Source: Ancylobacter tetraedralis
Lineage (GTDB): Bacteria > Pseudomonadota > Alphaproteobacteria > Rhizobiales > Xanthobacteraceae
Reading direction: 5' to 3'
Assembly: GCF_014195655.1 (NCBI RefSeq)
Contig: NZ_JACICD010000012.1
Location: 1 to 64,000 of the forward strand
DNA length: 64,000 nt
Every line of letters begins with the position of its first letter. Within the stretch, counting starts at the first letter, position 1. Under the pieces are notes generated by a model. The model made no database searches. It was not told the DNA's origin and saw only the letters and a list, made by a program, of their open reading frames with translations. A program made the translations under genes and the position numbers. Below are positions 53,829 through 62,173 of the stretch, piece after piece.

Positions 53829-54772
53829 GGCTCGACCAGGCGCAGGATGTCGGCGACGAGCGTGCGCCCGCTGCGTCCCTCACCGATCGCCGACCAGCTC
53901 GGTATCAGCCGGTGGGCAAGCGCGTCAGGCGCGAGGGCGATGACATCTTCCGGCAGAACATAATCGCGCGCCCTGAGCCAGGCGCGCGCCTGCGCGGCCA
54001 CGGCCAGCGCCAGCGTGCCACGCGGCGAGACGGGATGCTCCACCCATTGCGCGACTGCGCCGCCGGGCCGAGACGCCATGACCAGCCGGACGATGAAATC
54101 CTTCAACGCGGGCGCCAGATGCACCCGTGCCACCTCATCCTTCGCGGCACGAAGGTCATCGGCCGATAGCGGGAGGGCGAGAAAGGCCGGGACTTCTATC
54201 CGCTCGGCAGAGACGAGATCCAGGATGGCGCGCTCCTGCTCGGCCTGCGGAAGGCCAAGCGAGAGATGGAGCAGGAACCGGTCCATCTGCGCCTCCGGCA
54301 GCGGAAAGGTTCCCTCGTGCTCGATCGGGTTCTGGGTGGCGACGACCATGAAGGGGTCCGGCAGAGGTCGACTGACACCGGCGCTCGTCACCTGGCCTTC
54401 GGCCATGGCCTCCAGCAGCGCCGACTGCACCTTGGGCGGGGCGCGGTTGATCTCATCGACCAGCACCAGCGCGTGGAACAGCGGGCCGGGCACGAAGTCG
54501 AAGCCGCCGCTCTCGGGGCGGAACACCTGCGTCCCCGTGAGGTCCGAGGGCAGCAGGTCCGGCGTGCACTGGATCCGCGAATGGCTGCCGGGAAGATGAG
54601 CGGCGAGCCGCTTGACCGCGCGCGTCTTGGCAATGCCCGGTGGCCCTTCGATCAGCACATGACCGCCGGCGAGAAGGGCGATCAGCAGCCGCTCCACCAG
54701 CTCTTCATGGCCGATCAGTCCGGCGGCGACGGCGGCGCCGAGCTGCGCGACCGGATGGCTCATCTCGTTCAT
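53822..54772 (-). CDS. MoxR-family AAA+ ATPase
   Basis: 316 residues. Walker A is GPPGIAKT (about residues 43-50), Walker B is ALVLVDEINRAPP, sensor 1 is VVATQNPIEHEGTFPLPEAQ, and the C-terminal lid includes VSPRGTLALAVAAQARAW. MoxR ATPases act as chaperones that load cofactors or activate complexes with DUF58/VWA partners. First gene of a seven-gene operon (to 49035) in which all junctions overlap. Confidence 0.92.
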   Translation of the reverse strand: MNEMSHPVAQLGAAVAAGLIGHEELVERLLIALLAGGHVLIEGPPGIAKTRAVKRLAAHLPGSHSRIQCTPDLLPSDLTGTQVFRPESGGFDFVPGPLFHALVLVDEINRAPPKVQSALLEAMAEGQVTSAGVSRPLPDPFMVVATQNPIEHEGTFPLPEAQMDRFLLHLSLGLPQAEQERAILDLVSAERIEVPAFLALPLSADDLRAAKDEVARVHLAPALKDFIVRLVMASRPGGAVAQWVEHPVSPRGTLALAVAAQARAWLRARDYVLPEDVIALAPDALAHRLIPSWSAIGEGRSGRTLVADILRLVEPW

Positions 54773-54874
54773 GCGGCGGGCTTCCCGTGCCAGAGAACTC
54801 GACGGCCAGCATGGGATGGTCCGGCATGGGTCGCCAGAGAGGTCCTCCCGTCCAATCCGGGAAGATCGCCCGGG

Positions 54875-56197
54875 TCAGAGCGGCAGGCGGGTGACCGCGC
54901 GCATGCCGTCTTCGGCCGGGGCGAGTTCAAAGCTGCCACCGAGTGCGTCGACCCGCTCCCGGATGCCAAGCAGGCCGTAGCCACTGTTGATCGCGCCGTC
55001 ATGGCGGGGGGAGCCGTCATCGGTGGCGGTCAGCGTGATGTCGTCGCCGACCTCGATGTGCAGAGCGATGTGGGTCGGGGAGCCGTGCCGAATGGCGTTG
55101 GTCACGCATTCCTGCGCGATGCGGTAGAGGCTGAGGGCAAGGTCGTCCGGCACGGCGTCGATAGGGCCGGCGAATCTCAGCTCGAAACGTACCGCCGGCA
55201 TGCGCGCGCGCCAGTCGGCGACCATGCGCTCCAAGGCCGGGCGCAGGCCCAGATCATCAAGGTCCGGCGGTCGCAACCGGGCCAGCTCAGCCCGGAGGCT
55301 GTCCATCATCTGGCCGGAGATCTCGGCAATGCGGGCCCCGTCCTGCGCCGTACTTTCTCCCGATTGGGCAATCGCCGCCGCCATGGCGCGGGTCGCCGCG
55401 AGGCACTGGCCGAACTCATCGTGCAGTTCGCGCGCCAGCGCCCGCCGCTCGTTCTCCTGCACCGAGAAAAGCCGCCGTGTCAGCTCGGCCCGCACGGCCT
55501 GCGCCTCCTGCAACACCGCCGCCGTTTCGTTCAAGGCGCCGCTCAGCCGGTCGAATTCCGCCACCCGCAGATGCGGCAGGCGAGCGGTGAAGTCGCCCCG
55601 CTGCAACCGCTCGATGCCGCGCAACAAGAGCCCGAACGGCGCCAGCAGGCGGACCATGAGCAGGCCGGTCAGGAGCGCGCCGCCGATGGCCATCCCGACC
55701 GCCACCCGCATCAGGTCGCCCGTGCGGGCCCAGGCGCGGGTGACAATGACGCCGGGATCGGCAATGGCGGTCACATAGGCGTCCGAGACGTAGCGGGTGC
55801 GCACCGGCACGGCGACCGGCACGGGCACCAGACCGACGCGATCCGCCAGCCAGACGAACCAGTCTGGCGGCGTGGCTGCCGCCAGATAGGGCCCGCAGCG
55901 TCGCTGTATCGGCTGGTCGCGGGGGCCGAGTTCGACGCAGATCCCCGGGGCGATCAAGCTCCATGCCGGAAACTGCTGCCAGTCGCGAAAAACCGGCGTC
56001 GGCGCTACGCCGCCGAAAGCCAGCCCCTCGAAGCTGGGACGGGCGGCGATGGCGTCGGAAACGAGAGTGGCCGTCGTCTGTGCGTCGCGCCGCGCCGCGT
56101 TCGCGGTATCCCATAGCACCCAACCCGCCGCGACGAGGACGGTGAGCAGCCCTGCGGCCAGCACCCGCATGACGAGCTGCGGGACAAGGCCGCGCAT
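54875..56197 (-). CDS. Sensor histidine kinase, NarL/UhpB class (HisKA_3)
   Basis: 440 residues from the ATG at 56197 (GTG at 56200 is also possible). TM1 is at about 8-30, then a periplasmic sensor to about 148, TM2 near 155-175, and HAMP (LLRGIERLQRGDFTARLPH). H259 in ALARELHDEFGQ is the phospho-site. The ATPase domain ends YGLLGIRERVDALGGSFEL, with a degenerate G1 box (DDGSPRHDG). It overlaps the response-regulator stop (TGATG). About 100 bp separate it from the MoxR operon downstream, so co-regulation is plausible. Confidence 0.9.
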   Translation of the reverse strand: MRGLVPQLVMRVLAAGLLTVLVAAGWVLWDTANAARRDAQTTATLVSDAIAARPSFEGLAFGGVAPTPVFRDWQQFPAWSLIAPGICVELGPRDQPIQRRCGPYLAAATPPDWFVWLADRVGLVPVPVAVPVRTRYVSDAYVTAIADPGVIVTRAWARTGDLMRVAVGMAIGGALLTGLLMVRLLAPFGLLLRGIERLQRGDFTARLPHLRVAEFDRLSGALNETAAVLQEAQAVRAELTRRLFSVQENERRALARELHDEFGQCLAATRAMAAAIAQSGESTAQDGARIAEISGQMMDSLRAELARLRPPDLDDLGLRPALERMVADWRARMPAVRFELRFAGPIDAVPDDLALSLYRIAQECVTNAIRHGSPTHIALHIEVGDDITLTATDDGSPRHDGAINSGYGLLGIRERVDALGGSFELAPAEDGMRAVTRLPL

Positions 56198-56832
56198 CAC
56201 AGGACAGGCACGAGGCCGGCGCGCTGCGCCTTGAGCACGAGGTCGGCATCGCCCGACGCGCCCAGCTTCGCCCGGATCTGCGAAAGGTTGTTCTGAACCG
56301 TCTTGGACGAGAGATTAAGGTCGCGGGCGATGGCACGGCCGTTCATGCCCCGCATCAGCATCAGAAGAATGTCCCGCTCGCGCGGGGTGAGCCCGGCGGT
56401 CGGGTCGTCTTCCACCACGGTGCGCGCGAATTCCTGCGCCACGTCCGTGGAAAGTGCGCGCCGCCCGCCCATGACCGTCGCGATGGCGCGAACGAGTTCG
56501 TCCGGTGGGCTGGACTTGGAAACGAAGCCGCGCGCGCCGGCAGCCATCGCCTTCTGTGCGAAGACCGCGCCCTGATGCATCGAAACGATGATGATCCGCG
56601 CCTGGGGATCGTCGGCGAGGATCGTGTCCACCGCCGAAAAGCCTCCCCCGCCCGGCATGGAGAGATCCATCAGCACGATGTCCGGCCGGTGCTCGACGAA
56701 AGCTGCCAGCGCGGCCTCGCCGTCGCCGGCCTCGGCCACCACCGAAAGCCCCGGCTGGCGTCCGAGCAGGCGGCGATAGCCCTCGCGCACAATCGGATGA
56801 TCGTCGACCAAGAGAATTCGAATGGGGCCCAT
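56197..56832 (-). CDS. LuxR/NarL-family response regulator
   Basis: 211 residues from the ATG at 56832. The receiver domain has D10-D11, phospho-acceptor D56 in VLMDLSMPG and lysine in FVSKSSPPDEL. The C-terminal HTH is LTPRERDILLMLMRGMNGRA and LSSKTVQNNLSQIRAKLG. It precedes and overlaps its kinase. The target is not visible. Confidence 0.93.
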   Translation of the reverse strand: MGPIRILLVDDHPIVREGYRRLLGRQPGLSVVAEAGDGEAALAAFVEHRPDIVLMDLSMPGGGGFSAVDTILADDPQARIIIVSMHQGAVFAQKAMAAGARGFVSKSSPPDELVRAIATVMGGRRALSTDVAQEFARTVVEDDPTAGLTPRERDILLMLMRGMNGRAIARDLNLSSKTVQNNLSQIRAKLGASGDADLVLKAQRAGLVPVL

Positions 56833-57123
56833 GGGCAAACGATAGCGCGGGCAGCTCGGTCGACCAATAGCCCGCCGCCTGCGCGCTCGCGCGTGGCTCA
56901 CCTGCCCGCGCCGTGGACAATACGTCAGTGCCCCCAGGCGGGACCGCCAACTGCCGAACACTGGCAAGCCGGTTGGCTTCGGGCGAAGTTCCGTCCCTGA
57001 TTCCGGCTGTGAAAACAGCCGAGCCGGGTAGACCCCCCGTAGGAGCACGAGAGGCTTCGGATGCATCGTTTCGTTGAAGGTGCGGCTCGATTCCAGCTCT
57101 GCCTCCTGGCGATCCAGCGCTAG
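56833..57123. other. Spacer upstream of the NarL-type system
   Basis: No gene is seen. A perfect hairpin, CGGCTGT-GAAA-ACAGCCG, lies at 57004-57021 (7-bp stem with a GAAA tetraloop). No T-run follows on either strand. It might belong to a small RNA or the leader of the degraded integrase. Confidence 0.4.
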
Positions 57124-57465
57124 GGCATCCACAACCCCTATACCGGCCGTGGTGCCATCAAGGGCCTGTTGCCGCACGGGCCGAACAATGTCCGCGACGT
57201 GCTCGCGACACGCATTCTCAAGAAGGCCTGCTCCTACGAGCAGGCGAGCTATGCCATCCGGGACACCCCCGAGATGGTCGCCAAGCACTACGGGCGTTTC
57301 CTGCCTCAGGATAAGGCGGCCCTCGCGGCGCAGATTCTCCACAAAGTGTGGCCCTTGGTCACTCGACATGGGCCGCGAGAGCGATTCTCTTCGCGTGGCG
57401 CCCCGGTGGCGACCGGACGACGACGAGCCTTATCAAGGCAGCGCACGATCTTTCTAACGATTTGA
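57124..57465 (+). pseudogene. Tyrosine integrase/recombinase C-terminal remnant
   Basis: After a stop at 57121-57123 the frame reads GPNNVRDVLATRILKKACSY, then ASYAIRDTPEMVAKHYGRFL and PQDKAALAAQILHKVWP. That is the end of a phage-type integrase, including the region of the catalytic R-H and the tyrosine (HYGRF). There is no upstream catalytic half and no start. It is followed within about 115 bp by a tRNA 3'-end fragment. Confidence 0.75.
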
Positions 57466-57578
57466 TCTGGCTTAAGAATTTTGGCGCACCTACGTGGATG
57501 AAAGTGAGAACTATGTCTTCGCTGCAGCCCTCTAGGATGCTAACCCCATTTGGCTGATCACGACTGGCGCAGGGCCCA

Positions 57579-57602
57579 GTTCGAATCCCTCTCGCTCCGC
57601 CA
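57579..57602 (+). other. tRNA 3'-end fragment, probable att scar
   Basis: These 24 bases contain the T-loop TTCGAAT followed by CCCTC, an acceptor 3' strand TCGCTCC, discriminator G and CCA, as at the end of a tRNA-Ser-type gene. The bases 5' of it (GGGCCCAG) do not pair to complete the T-stem, so only the 3' end is present. Site-specific integration at a tRNA leaves exactly this duplication at one edge of an element. An integrase remnant lies just upstream. Confidence 0.65.
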
Positions 57603-57904
57603 ATTGCCACCGATTCTGCGCTTTGGTGCGATAGGTTACCCAAACGCAGCATTTTGCCTTGTTGATGGTGGTAGGCGAGCGCCGTTGCCGCACAACCGTA
57701 AGGACAGGCTCCTGTCAGGGACCTGATTCCGGGGGCGGGATTGATCTGCTGGGTGATAGGCAAAGGCATCGGGAAAGCGAGTCCGAAAACTGTCCCCCGG
57801 CGTGGTGCGGCAAGTCGAACGGGATCCCATCGCAGTTCGCCTGTGATTTCGGAACGCCCAGCCTGATCGTGCTGCTGCTGGGATGTCCCGCTCCCGTGCT
57901 CAAC
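57603..57904. other. Spacer with no recognised gene
   Basis: About 300 bp between the tRNA fragment and the XRE gene stop. Short frames on the minus strand are antisense or lack a start, and no domain is recognised. Confidence 0.4.
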
Positions 57905-58138
57905 CTACAATTTCGGCGTTGCGGTCGTTTCGTTATCGGGTTCATAATTGAGAATATCCCCCGGCTGGCAGTCAAGGTAGCGGCAGATTGCTTCCAATGT
58001 GTCGAAACGCATGCCTTTGACCTTTCCCTGCTTTAGCAAGCTGAGATTCGCTTCGGTTATCCCGATATATTCGGCAAGTTCCTTGGATTTAACATTGCGC
58101 CTCGCCAGCATCACCGCAAGATTCACTTTGATAGGCAT
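57905..58138 (-). CDS. Small XRE-family regulator (YozG/HTH_26-like)
   Basis: 77 residues from an internal ATG (MPIKVNLAVMLARRNVKSKE), or 80 from a TTG that overlaps the DUF2975 stop. Essentially the whole protein is one helix-turn-helix: AVMLARRNVKSKELAEYIGI, EANLSLLKQGKVKGMRFDTL, and AICRYLDCQPGDILNYE. Such regulators are typically co-encoded with DUF2975 membrane proteins. It probably binds the two 19-bp sites at 58727 and 58769. Confidence 0.85.
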   Translation of the reverse strand: MPIKVNLAVMLARRNVKSKELAEYIGITEANLSLLKQGKVKGMRFDTLEAICRYLDCQPGDILNYEPDNETTATPKL

Positions 58139-58143
58139 GGCGA

Positions 58144-58686
58144 TCAAACGAACTGACTGTTTTCTTCGGCGAGCAGAGCGGCTTTTTCCATGGCCCAGGC
58201 CAATGACGCGACCACGCCTGCAAACAGCGCGAGGACCATCACGTCAGAGCTGATCTCGATGGCGAGCTGCTTCGGGCCGCCATTCCAACTCAGCGCCAGC
58301 GTGAACAGCATGCCCGCCAATGGCTTCGCCAAAGCGCTCAGCCCGGTACCCAGAGCAAAATCGCGCAGCCCGGCAATGCCCTCGGCGGCGAAGGGACGGC
58401 CTGCCGCGAACCGCGCGAGACAGACGCGTAGCCGCAACAAGCCCCAGCTCAAGGGCAGGAGATGCAGCAGCGCCGTGGCGATCGCGGCCATCTGCATGCC
58501 GGCGCCGTGCGCCACGAGTTGGGAACCGACCAGCCAATAGCCGATCGCCAGTGCCGGCAACAGCGCCGCCAGCCCCAATGCCACCACGCCCAACGCGCTG
58601 AACGCAAGACGTGCCCGCGGCGACAGCCCCAAGACCGCCTCCGACCCAACCTCACCAGCGAAGACGAGGCTGCTTTGGTTCTTCAT
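58144..58686 (-). CDS. DUF2975 membrane protein
   Basis: 180 residues with four predicted TM helices (about 28-50, 65-85, 120-140, 150-170). The LAKPLAGMLFTLALSWNGGPKQLAIEIS segment matches DUF2975, family function unknown. Co-encoding and overlap with the small XRE protein suggest the membrane protein modulates it. Confidence 0.85.
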   Translation of the reverse strand: MKNQSSLVFAGEVGSEAVLGLSPRARLAFSALGVVALGLAALLPALAIGYWLVGSQLVAHGAGMQMAAIATALLHLLPLSWGLLRLRVCLARFAAGRPFAAEGIAGLRDFALGTGLSALAKPLAGMLFTLALSWNGGPKQLAIEISSDVMVLALFAGVVASLAWAMEKAALLAEENSQFV

Positions 58687-58726
58687 GTTTCTCTCCCTGC
58701 GGTCTGGTCCGAGATATGTGTCGAAA

Positions 58727-58787
58727 ATTATCGTTTGACAATAATTTTTGGCTGCTGGATAAGCCTAAATTGTTGTTTTACAATAAT
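58727..58787. promoter_or_regulatory. Two copies of a 19-bp near-palindrome
   Basis: ATTATCGTTTGACAATAAT (58727-58745) and ATTGTTGTTTTACAATAAT (58769-58787) are the same near-palindrome, ATTRTYGT-TTK-ACAATAAT. Their starts are 42 bp apart, four helical turns. They sit between the divergent DUF2975/XRE operon and the small secreted protein, so the XRE protein probably controls both directions. Confidence 0.6.
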
Positions 58788-58798
58788 GGAGTTTGCAG

Positions 58799-59170
58799 AT
58801 GAATGCTATAGGCACCGCGCTGCTTGCGCTCTCGCTTGGCCTCGCCTTGCCGGCTCAGGCTAACCCCTCAACTCTCACCGGAGCGATCTCCGTCGCCCAG
58901 GTCGTCGACCTGATCCAGCGCTCACCACAGGACAATGCCGCCCGAAACGCAGCTATGGCCTATCTCGCGGGCGTCGGGGAAACCACCGGCCTGCTGGTGG
59001 CCGAGGCGGGGCAGCGTTCCTCGGTCAGCATCGCCTGTGCCAGGCCACTTGGCATTTCCAGCAGCGCGGCTCTCGCCGCGCTTTCTCGCGCGGACAAGGG
59101 AACGTGGGACAAAACCGCGGCCACCCCCATCCTCGTCGAGGACATGCTGAGCCGTGCGGGCTGCGGCTAG
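58799..59170 (+). CDS. Small secreted protein (possibly Rap1a/Tai-like)
   Basis: 123 residues from the ATG at 58799, with GGAG 7 nt upstream. A signal peptide is clear (MNAIGTALLALSLGLALPAQA). The mature part is helical, with two cysteines (SIACARP and SRAGCG) positioned to form a disulfide. The pattern of a central cysteine, a helix, then a terminal cysteine recalls Rap1a/Tai immunity proteins and small stress-induced periplasmic proteins. I cannot confirm either. Confidence 0.7.
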   Translation: MNAIGTALLALSLGLALPAQANPSTLTGAISVAQVVDLIQRSPQDNAARNAAMAYLAGVGETTGLLVAEAGQRSSVSIACARPLGISSSAALAALSRADKGTWDKTAATPILVEDMLSRAGCG

Positions 59171-59181
59171 TTGATCAATGT

Positions 59182-59219
59182 CGAGGGATGCGGTCGCCAA
59201 ACTACGGCCGCATCCCTCG
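59182..59219 (+). terminator. Hairpin after the small secreted protein
   Basis: A perfect 12-bp stem, CGAGGGATGCGG (59182-59193) and CCGCATCCCTCG (59208-59219), with a 14-nt loop starts 12 bp after the stop. There is no clear T-run, but it is well placed to end the transcript. Confidence 0.6.
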
Positions 59220-59399
59220 TCGAGCTCTCGCAGAGTTACCGACTTCAACGATTGCGCCTCAAAGGATCGCGGTCAGTGTTCCGCCATCCATGGTCGCTTA
59301 TCCTTGGTTCGGTTCTGGAGACATAGAGATCGTTCGTCGCTTCATCGCTCGCGGTGCAGCAGAAAGGCCGCGCGCGCCACCCATTCGGCCAGCCAGCGT

Positions 59400-59612
59400 G
59401 GAACGATCGAGCAATACCCCCACGTTGACCAAGGCGATATGCGGCCATAGCGCCGGCATCTGCACGATGAGGGTCCAGATGACCGCGCTCGGCGGCGGCA
59501 GCACGATCGGGCTGATGACAAACAGGATGCAGGCAAGTTCCCAGGCGACGAAGAGAAGGACGATGAAGCTTGCGGACTTGGCGTGATCCAGGGAACGTTG
59601 GGAAATCGCCAT
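59400..59612 (-). pseudogene. ABC permease N-terminal fragment (nitrate/sulfonate/taurine type)
   Basis: The frame opens at 59612 with MAISQRSLDHAKSASFIVLL and continues VAWELACILFVISPIVLPPP, then SAVIWTLIVQMPALWPHIA. That is the first TM helix and the conserved VLPPPS motif of SsuC/TauC-like permeases. Similarity ends near 59400 and the frame soon stops. The rest of the permease is missing. Confidence 0.65.
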
Positions 59613-60280
59613 CGAGCCTGCTCGTTCGATTGCCGTGCTTCCATGATCAGCCGTCGGAAATCATTCGTCAGATCGGCGAATTCCGGCCGGAACGTCGTCT
59701 CCAGAGTCCTTGGGCGAGGGAGGTGGACACTCCGGTCCTCGGTCACGCACCCCGGGCGAGCGCTCATCACCAGAATTCGGCTGGCAAGAAACGCGGCCTC
59801 CCGCAGATCATCCGTCACCAGGAAAACCGTGGGCCTCGTTTCCATCCACAGTTCCTGAAGGATCGACCACAGCTCTTCCCGCGTGAACTGGTCTAGGGCG
59901 CCGAACGGCTCGTCGAGCATCAGCAGCTTCGGCGAGTGTATGAGGGCACGGCACAGATTGGCCCGCTGCAGCATGCCCCCTGACAATTCCCACGGCCGCC
60001 GGTCCCCGAACCCCGTCAGGCCGACCTTCGCAAGCAGAGCCTCCGCCCGATCATGAAAGACCGTGTGCTTGTTCCGCCGGAAGGCGGCGGCGTAAGGCTT
60101 CACGATCTTCAGCGGCCGCATGATGTTCTCGCGGATGGTCAGCCAGGGCAGCATGGTCGGGTTCTGGAAGCCATGCCGATCCCGATGCGCTCGGCACCCA
60201 CCTCGCGGCCGGCGACGAGCTTCAATATGGTCGACTTGCCGCAGCCCGACGGTCCCACCATGGCGATGGAATCGCCCGAT
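59590..60280 (-). pseudogene. ABC ATPase fragment (nitrate/sulfonate/taurine type), frame-disrupted
   Basis: The 5' part (60260-60185) encodes the Walker A region IAMVGPSGCGKSTILKLVAG in one frame. The remainder continues in another: GFQNPTMLPWLTIRENIMRP, signature WELSGGMLQRANLCRAL, Walker B LLMLDEPFGALDQFT and FLVTDDLREA. About 25-30 residues around the switch are missing, and the N-terminus is cut off where recombinase sequence begins (about 60280). It was once part of a transporter with the permease fragment downstream. Confidence 0.75.
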
Positions 60281-60283
60281 CGA

Positions 60284-61666
60284 TGCCGCCCTGATGAGGC
60301 CCGCACCGTTCGGCTTCATCATCGTGCACAGCTTCTCGCGCTTCTTCCGTGATCAGTTCCAGTTCGAGTTCTATGTCCGCAAGCTCGCCAAGAACGGCGT
60401 ACGGCTGGTCTCAATCACCTAGGACCTCGGTGATGATCCCATGAGCGTCATGATGCGCCAGATCATGACGTTGTTTGACGAGTATCAGTCGAAGGAGAAT
60501 GCCAAGCACACGCTCCGCGCGATGAAGGAGAATGCCCGCCAGGGCTATTGGAACGGCTCACGCCCACCGATCGGCTATCGCATCGTGATCGCCGGTCAGC
60601 GCGGCTCCAAGGTCAAGAAGAAGCTGGAGATCGATCCGATCCATGCCGACACCGTGCGCCTGATCTATCGGCTGGCCCTGACGGGCGATCCCCGGCGTAG
60701 TGGCAGGCTATGGGCATCAAGTCGATCACCACCTATCTCAACGAGCGCAACATCTGCACCCGTGATGGCGGACACTGGGGGATCGCTTCCGTCCACCAGA
60801 TCCTGACTCGTACCACCTACATCGGTCAGCATCGTTTCAACACGCGAGACCACAAAACCCGAACCGCCAAACCGGAAGCCGAGCACGCGATCGCGCAGGC
60901 CCCTTCGATCGTCACCGAGGCCGAGTTCCGCGCCGTGCAGGCGAACCTCAGGGCGCGAAGCCCCCAATGGACGCCGCCGCGCGAGGTGAGCGGCCCGACG
61001 CTTCTGACCGGAATCTGCTTCTGCGCCAGCTGCGGTGGCGCCATGACGCTGCTGACCGGCAAGGGCAGCTCCGGCGGCATGTATCGCTACTATGCCTGCT
61101 CGACGACAGCACGCATGGGCAAGACCGGCTGCAAGGGCCTTGCGGTCCGCATGGACCGGCTCGACCGCGCCGTCATTGATCATCTGGAACGGCGCATCCT
61201 CGATCCGGAGCGCCTGTCCGTCCTTCTTGAACAGCTGCTCGACCGACGCGAGGAGTGGGTCGAGCGGCGGCGCAACCACATCACCGAGCTCAACAAGCGG
61301 GCGACCGAGGCCGAGGCCAAGCTGAAGCGGCTTTATGAGGCGATCGAGAACGGCCTAATCAACATGGCCGATCTCTCATTGAAGGACCGCATCGCCGAGC
61401 TGACCGCGATTCGCGACCAGGCCCAGGCCGACGCCGAGCGCGCGCAGGCCGCGGTCGAGCGGATCGGCCCGAAGGTCACAGCTGACAGCCTCAAGCGCTT
61501 TGCCGAGGTTGCTCGGGCCAAGCTGCGGACGGAACCCGGTGAATATCACCGAGATCATCTGCGTGCGCTCGCTCAACGCGTTGAGGTCGTCAGCAAGTCG
61601 GAGATCCGGCTGATGGGAAACAAGTCGAACCTTCTGCGCACGCTGGATGCCGCATCAAGCGTATGA
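60284..61666 (+). pseudogene. Large serine recombinase, truncated and broken
   Basis: The sequence begins inside the catalytic domain (FGFIIVHSFSRFFRDQFQFE ... KLAKNGVRLVSIT). It then meets a TAG at 60421-60423 where homologues have Q (SIT-x-DLGDDPMS), continues through KENAKHTLRAMKENARQGYW and KKKLEIDPIHADTVRLIYRL, and shifts frame near 60700. The rest of the recombinase and zinc-ribbon domains follow (GPTLLTGICFCASCGGAMTL, CSTTARMGKTGCKG), with a coiled-coil (ELNKRATEAEAKLKRLYEAI) to 61666. The N-terminal serine region is lost. The 3' end lies 36 bp from tRNA-Arg. Confidence 0.85.
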
Positions 61667-61702
61667 GCGGCGGCGAACGGCGTTCGCAGTCTTGTACCGA
61701 AG

Positions 61703-61779
<77 letters not shown>

Positions 61780-62173
61780 ATCGGCGCTTGATGCGCGAGC
61801 CACGTCTTCATAGTCGAATGACCGCAGCCGGGCAACCGTTCTGGGGGCCGCGCCGCACAGCTTCTCGCGGGCGGATGGAACGCAGGCTCGGTCCTAGACC
61901 GTCACCGCGCCCGGATCCGCGAAACCGGGACCGAGATGCCCCAGTGACCGACGCTATCGCGGGGCCATCGCTTGGGGAGAGGAACCGGGATTCCTTGTGG
62001 CGGTCCCATCGTGGCCGTCCCATCGCGGCGTGCCCCCCGGACCCGTTTCTCACACCCGCGGCTCTCAGGGCTGGCGCTCCCACGCGCCGATCCGTCGCGG
62101 AGCCATGGCCGCGTGTTGATCGGCGGGCACGGCCGCTTCTGGCGGGTGGCGCTGTCGTTGCTATATTGCTGCC
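61780..62173. other. Spacer between tRNA-Arg and the moeB-like gene
   Basis: No gene is recognised on either strand. A TATATT-like hexamer just upstream of the moeB start (about 62160) may be part of its promoter, in which case the transcript would be nearly leaderless. Confidence 0.4.

Noticed and set aside
49035-54772. Methanol dehydrogenase accessory operon (mxaRSACKLD)
   Set aside because: MoxR and DUF58 fit mxaR and mxaS, but two adjacent VWA genes followed by TPR and BatD follow the Bat order, and no mxaF, mxaJ or mxaG is present.
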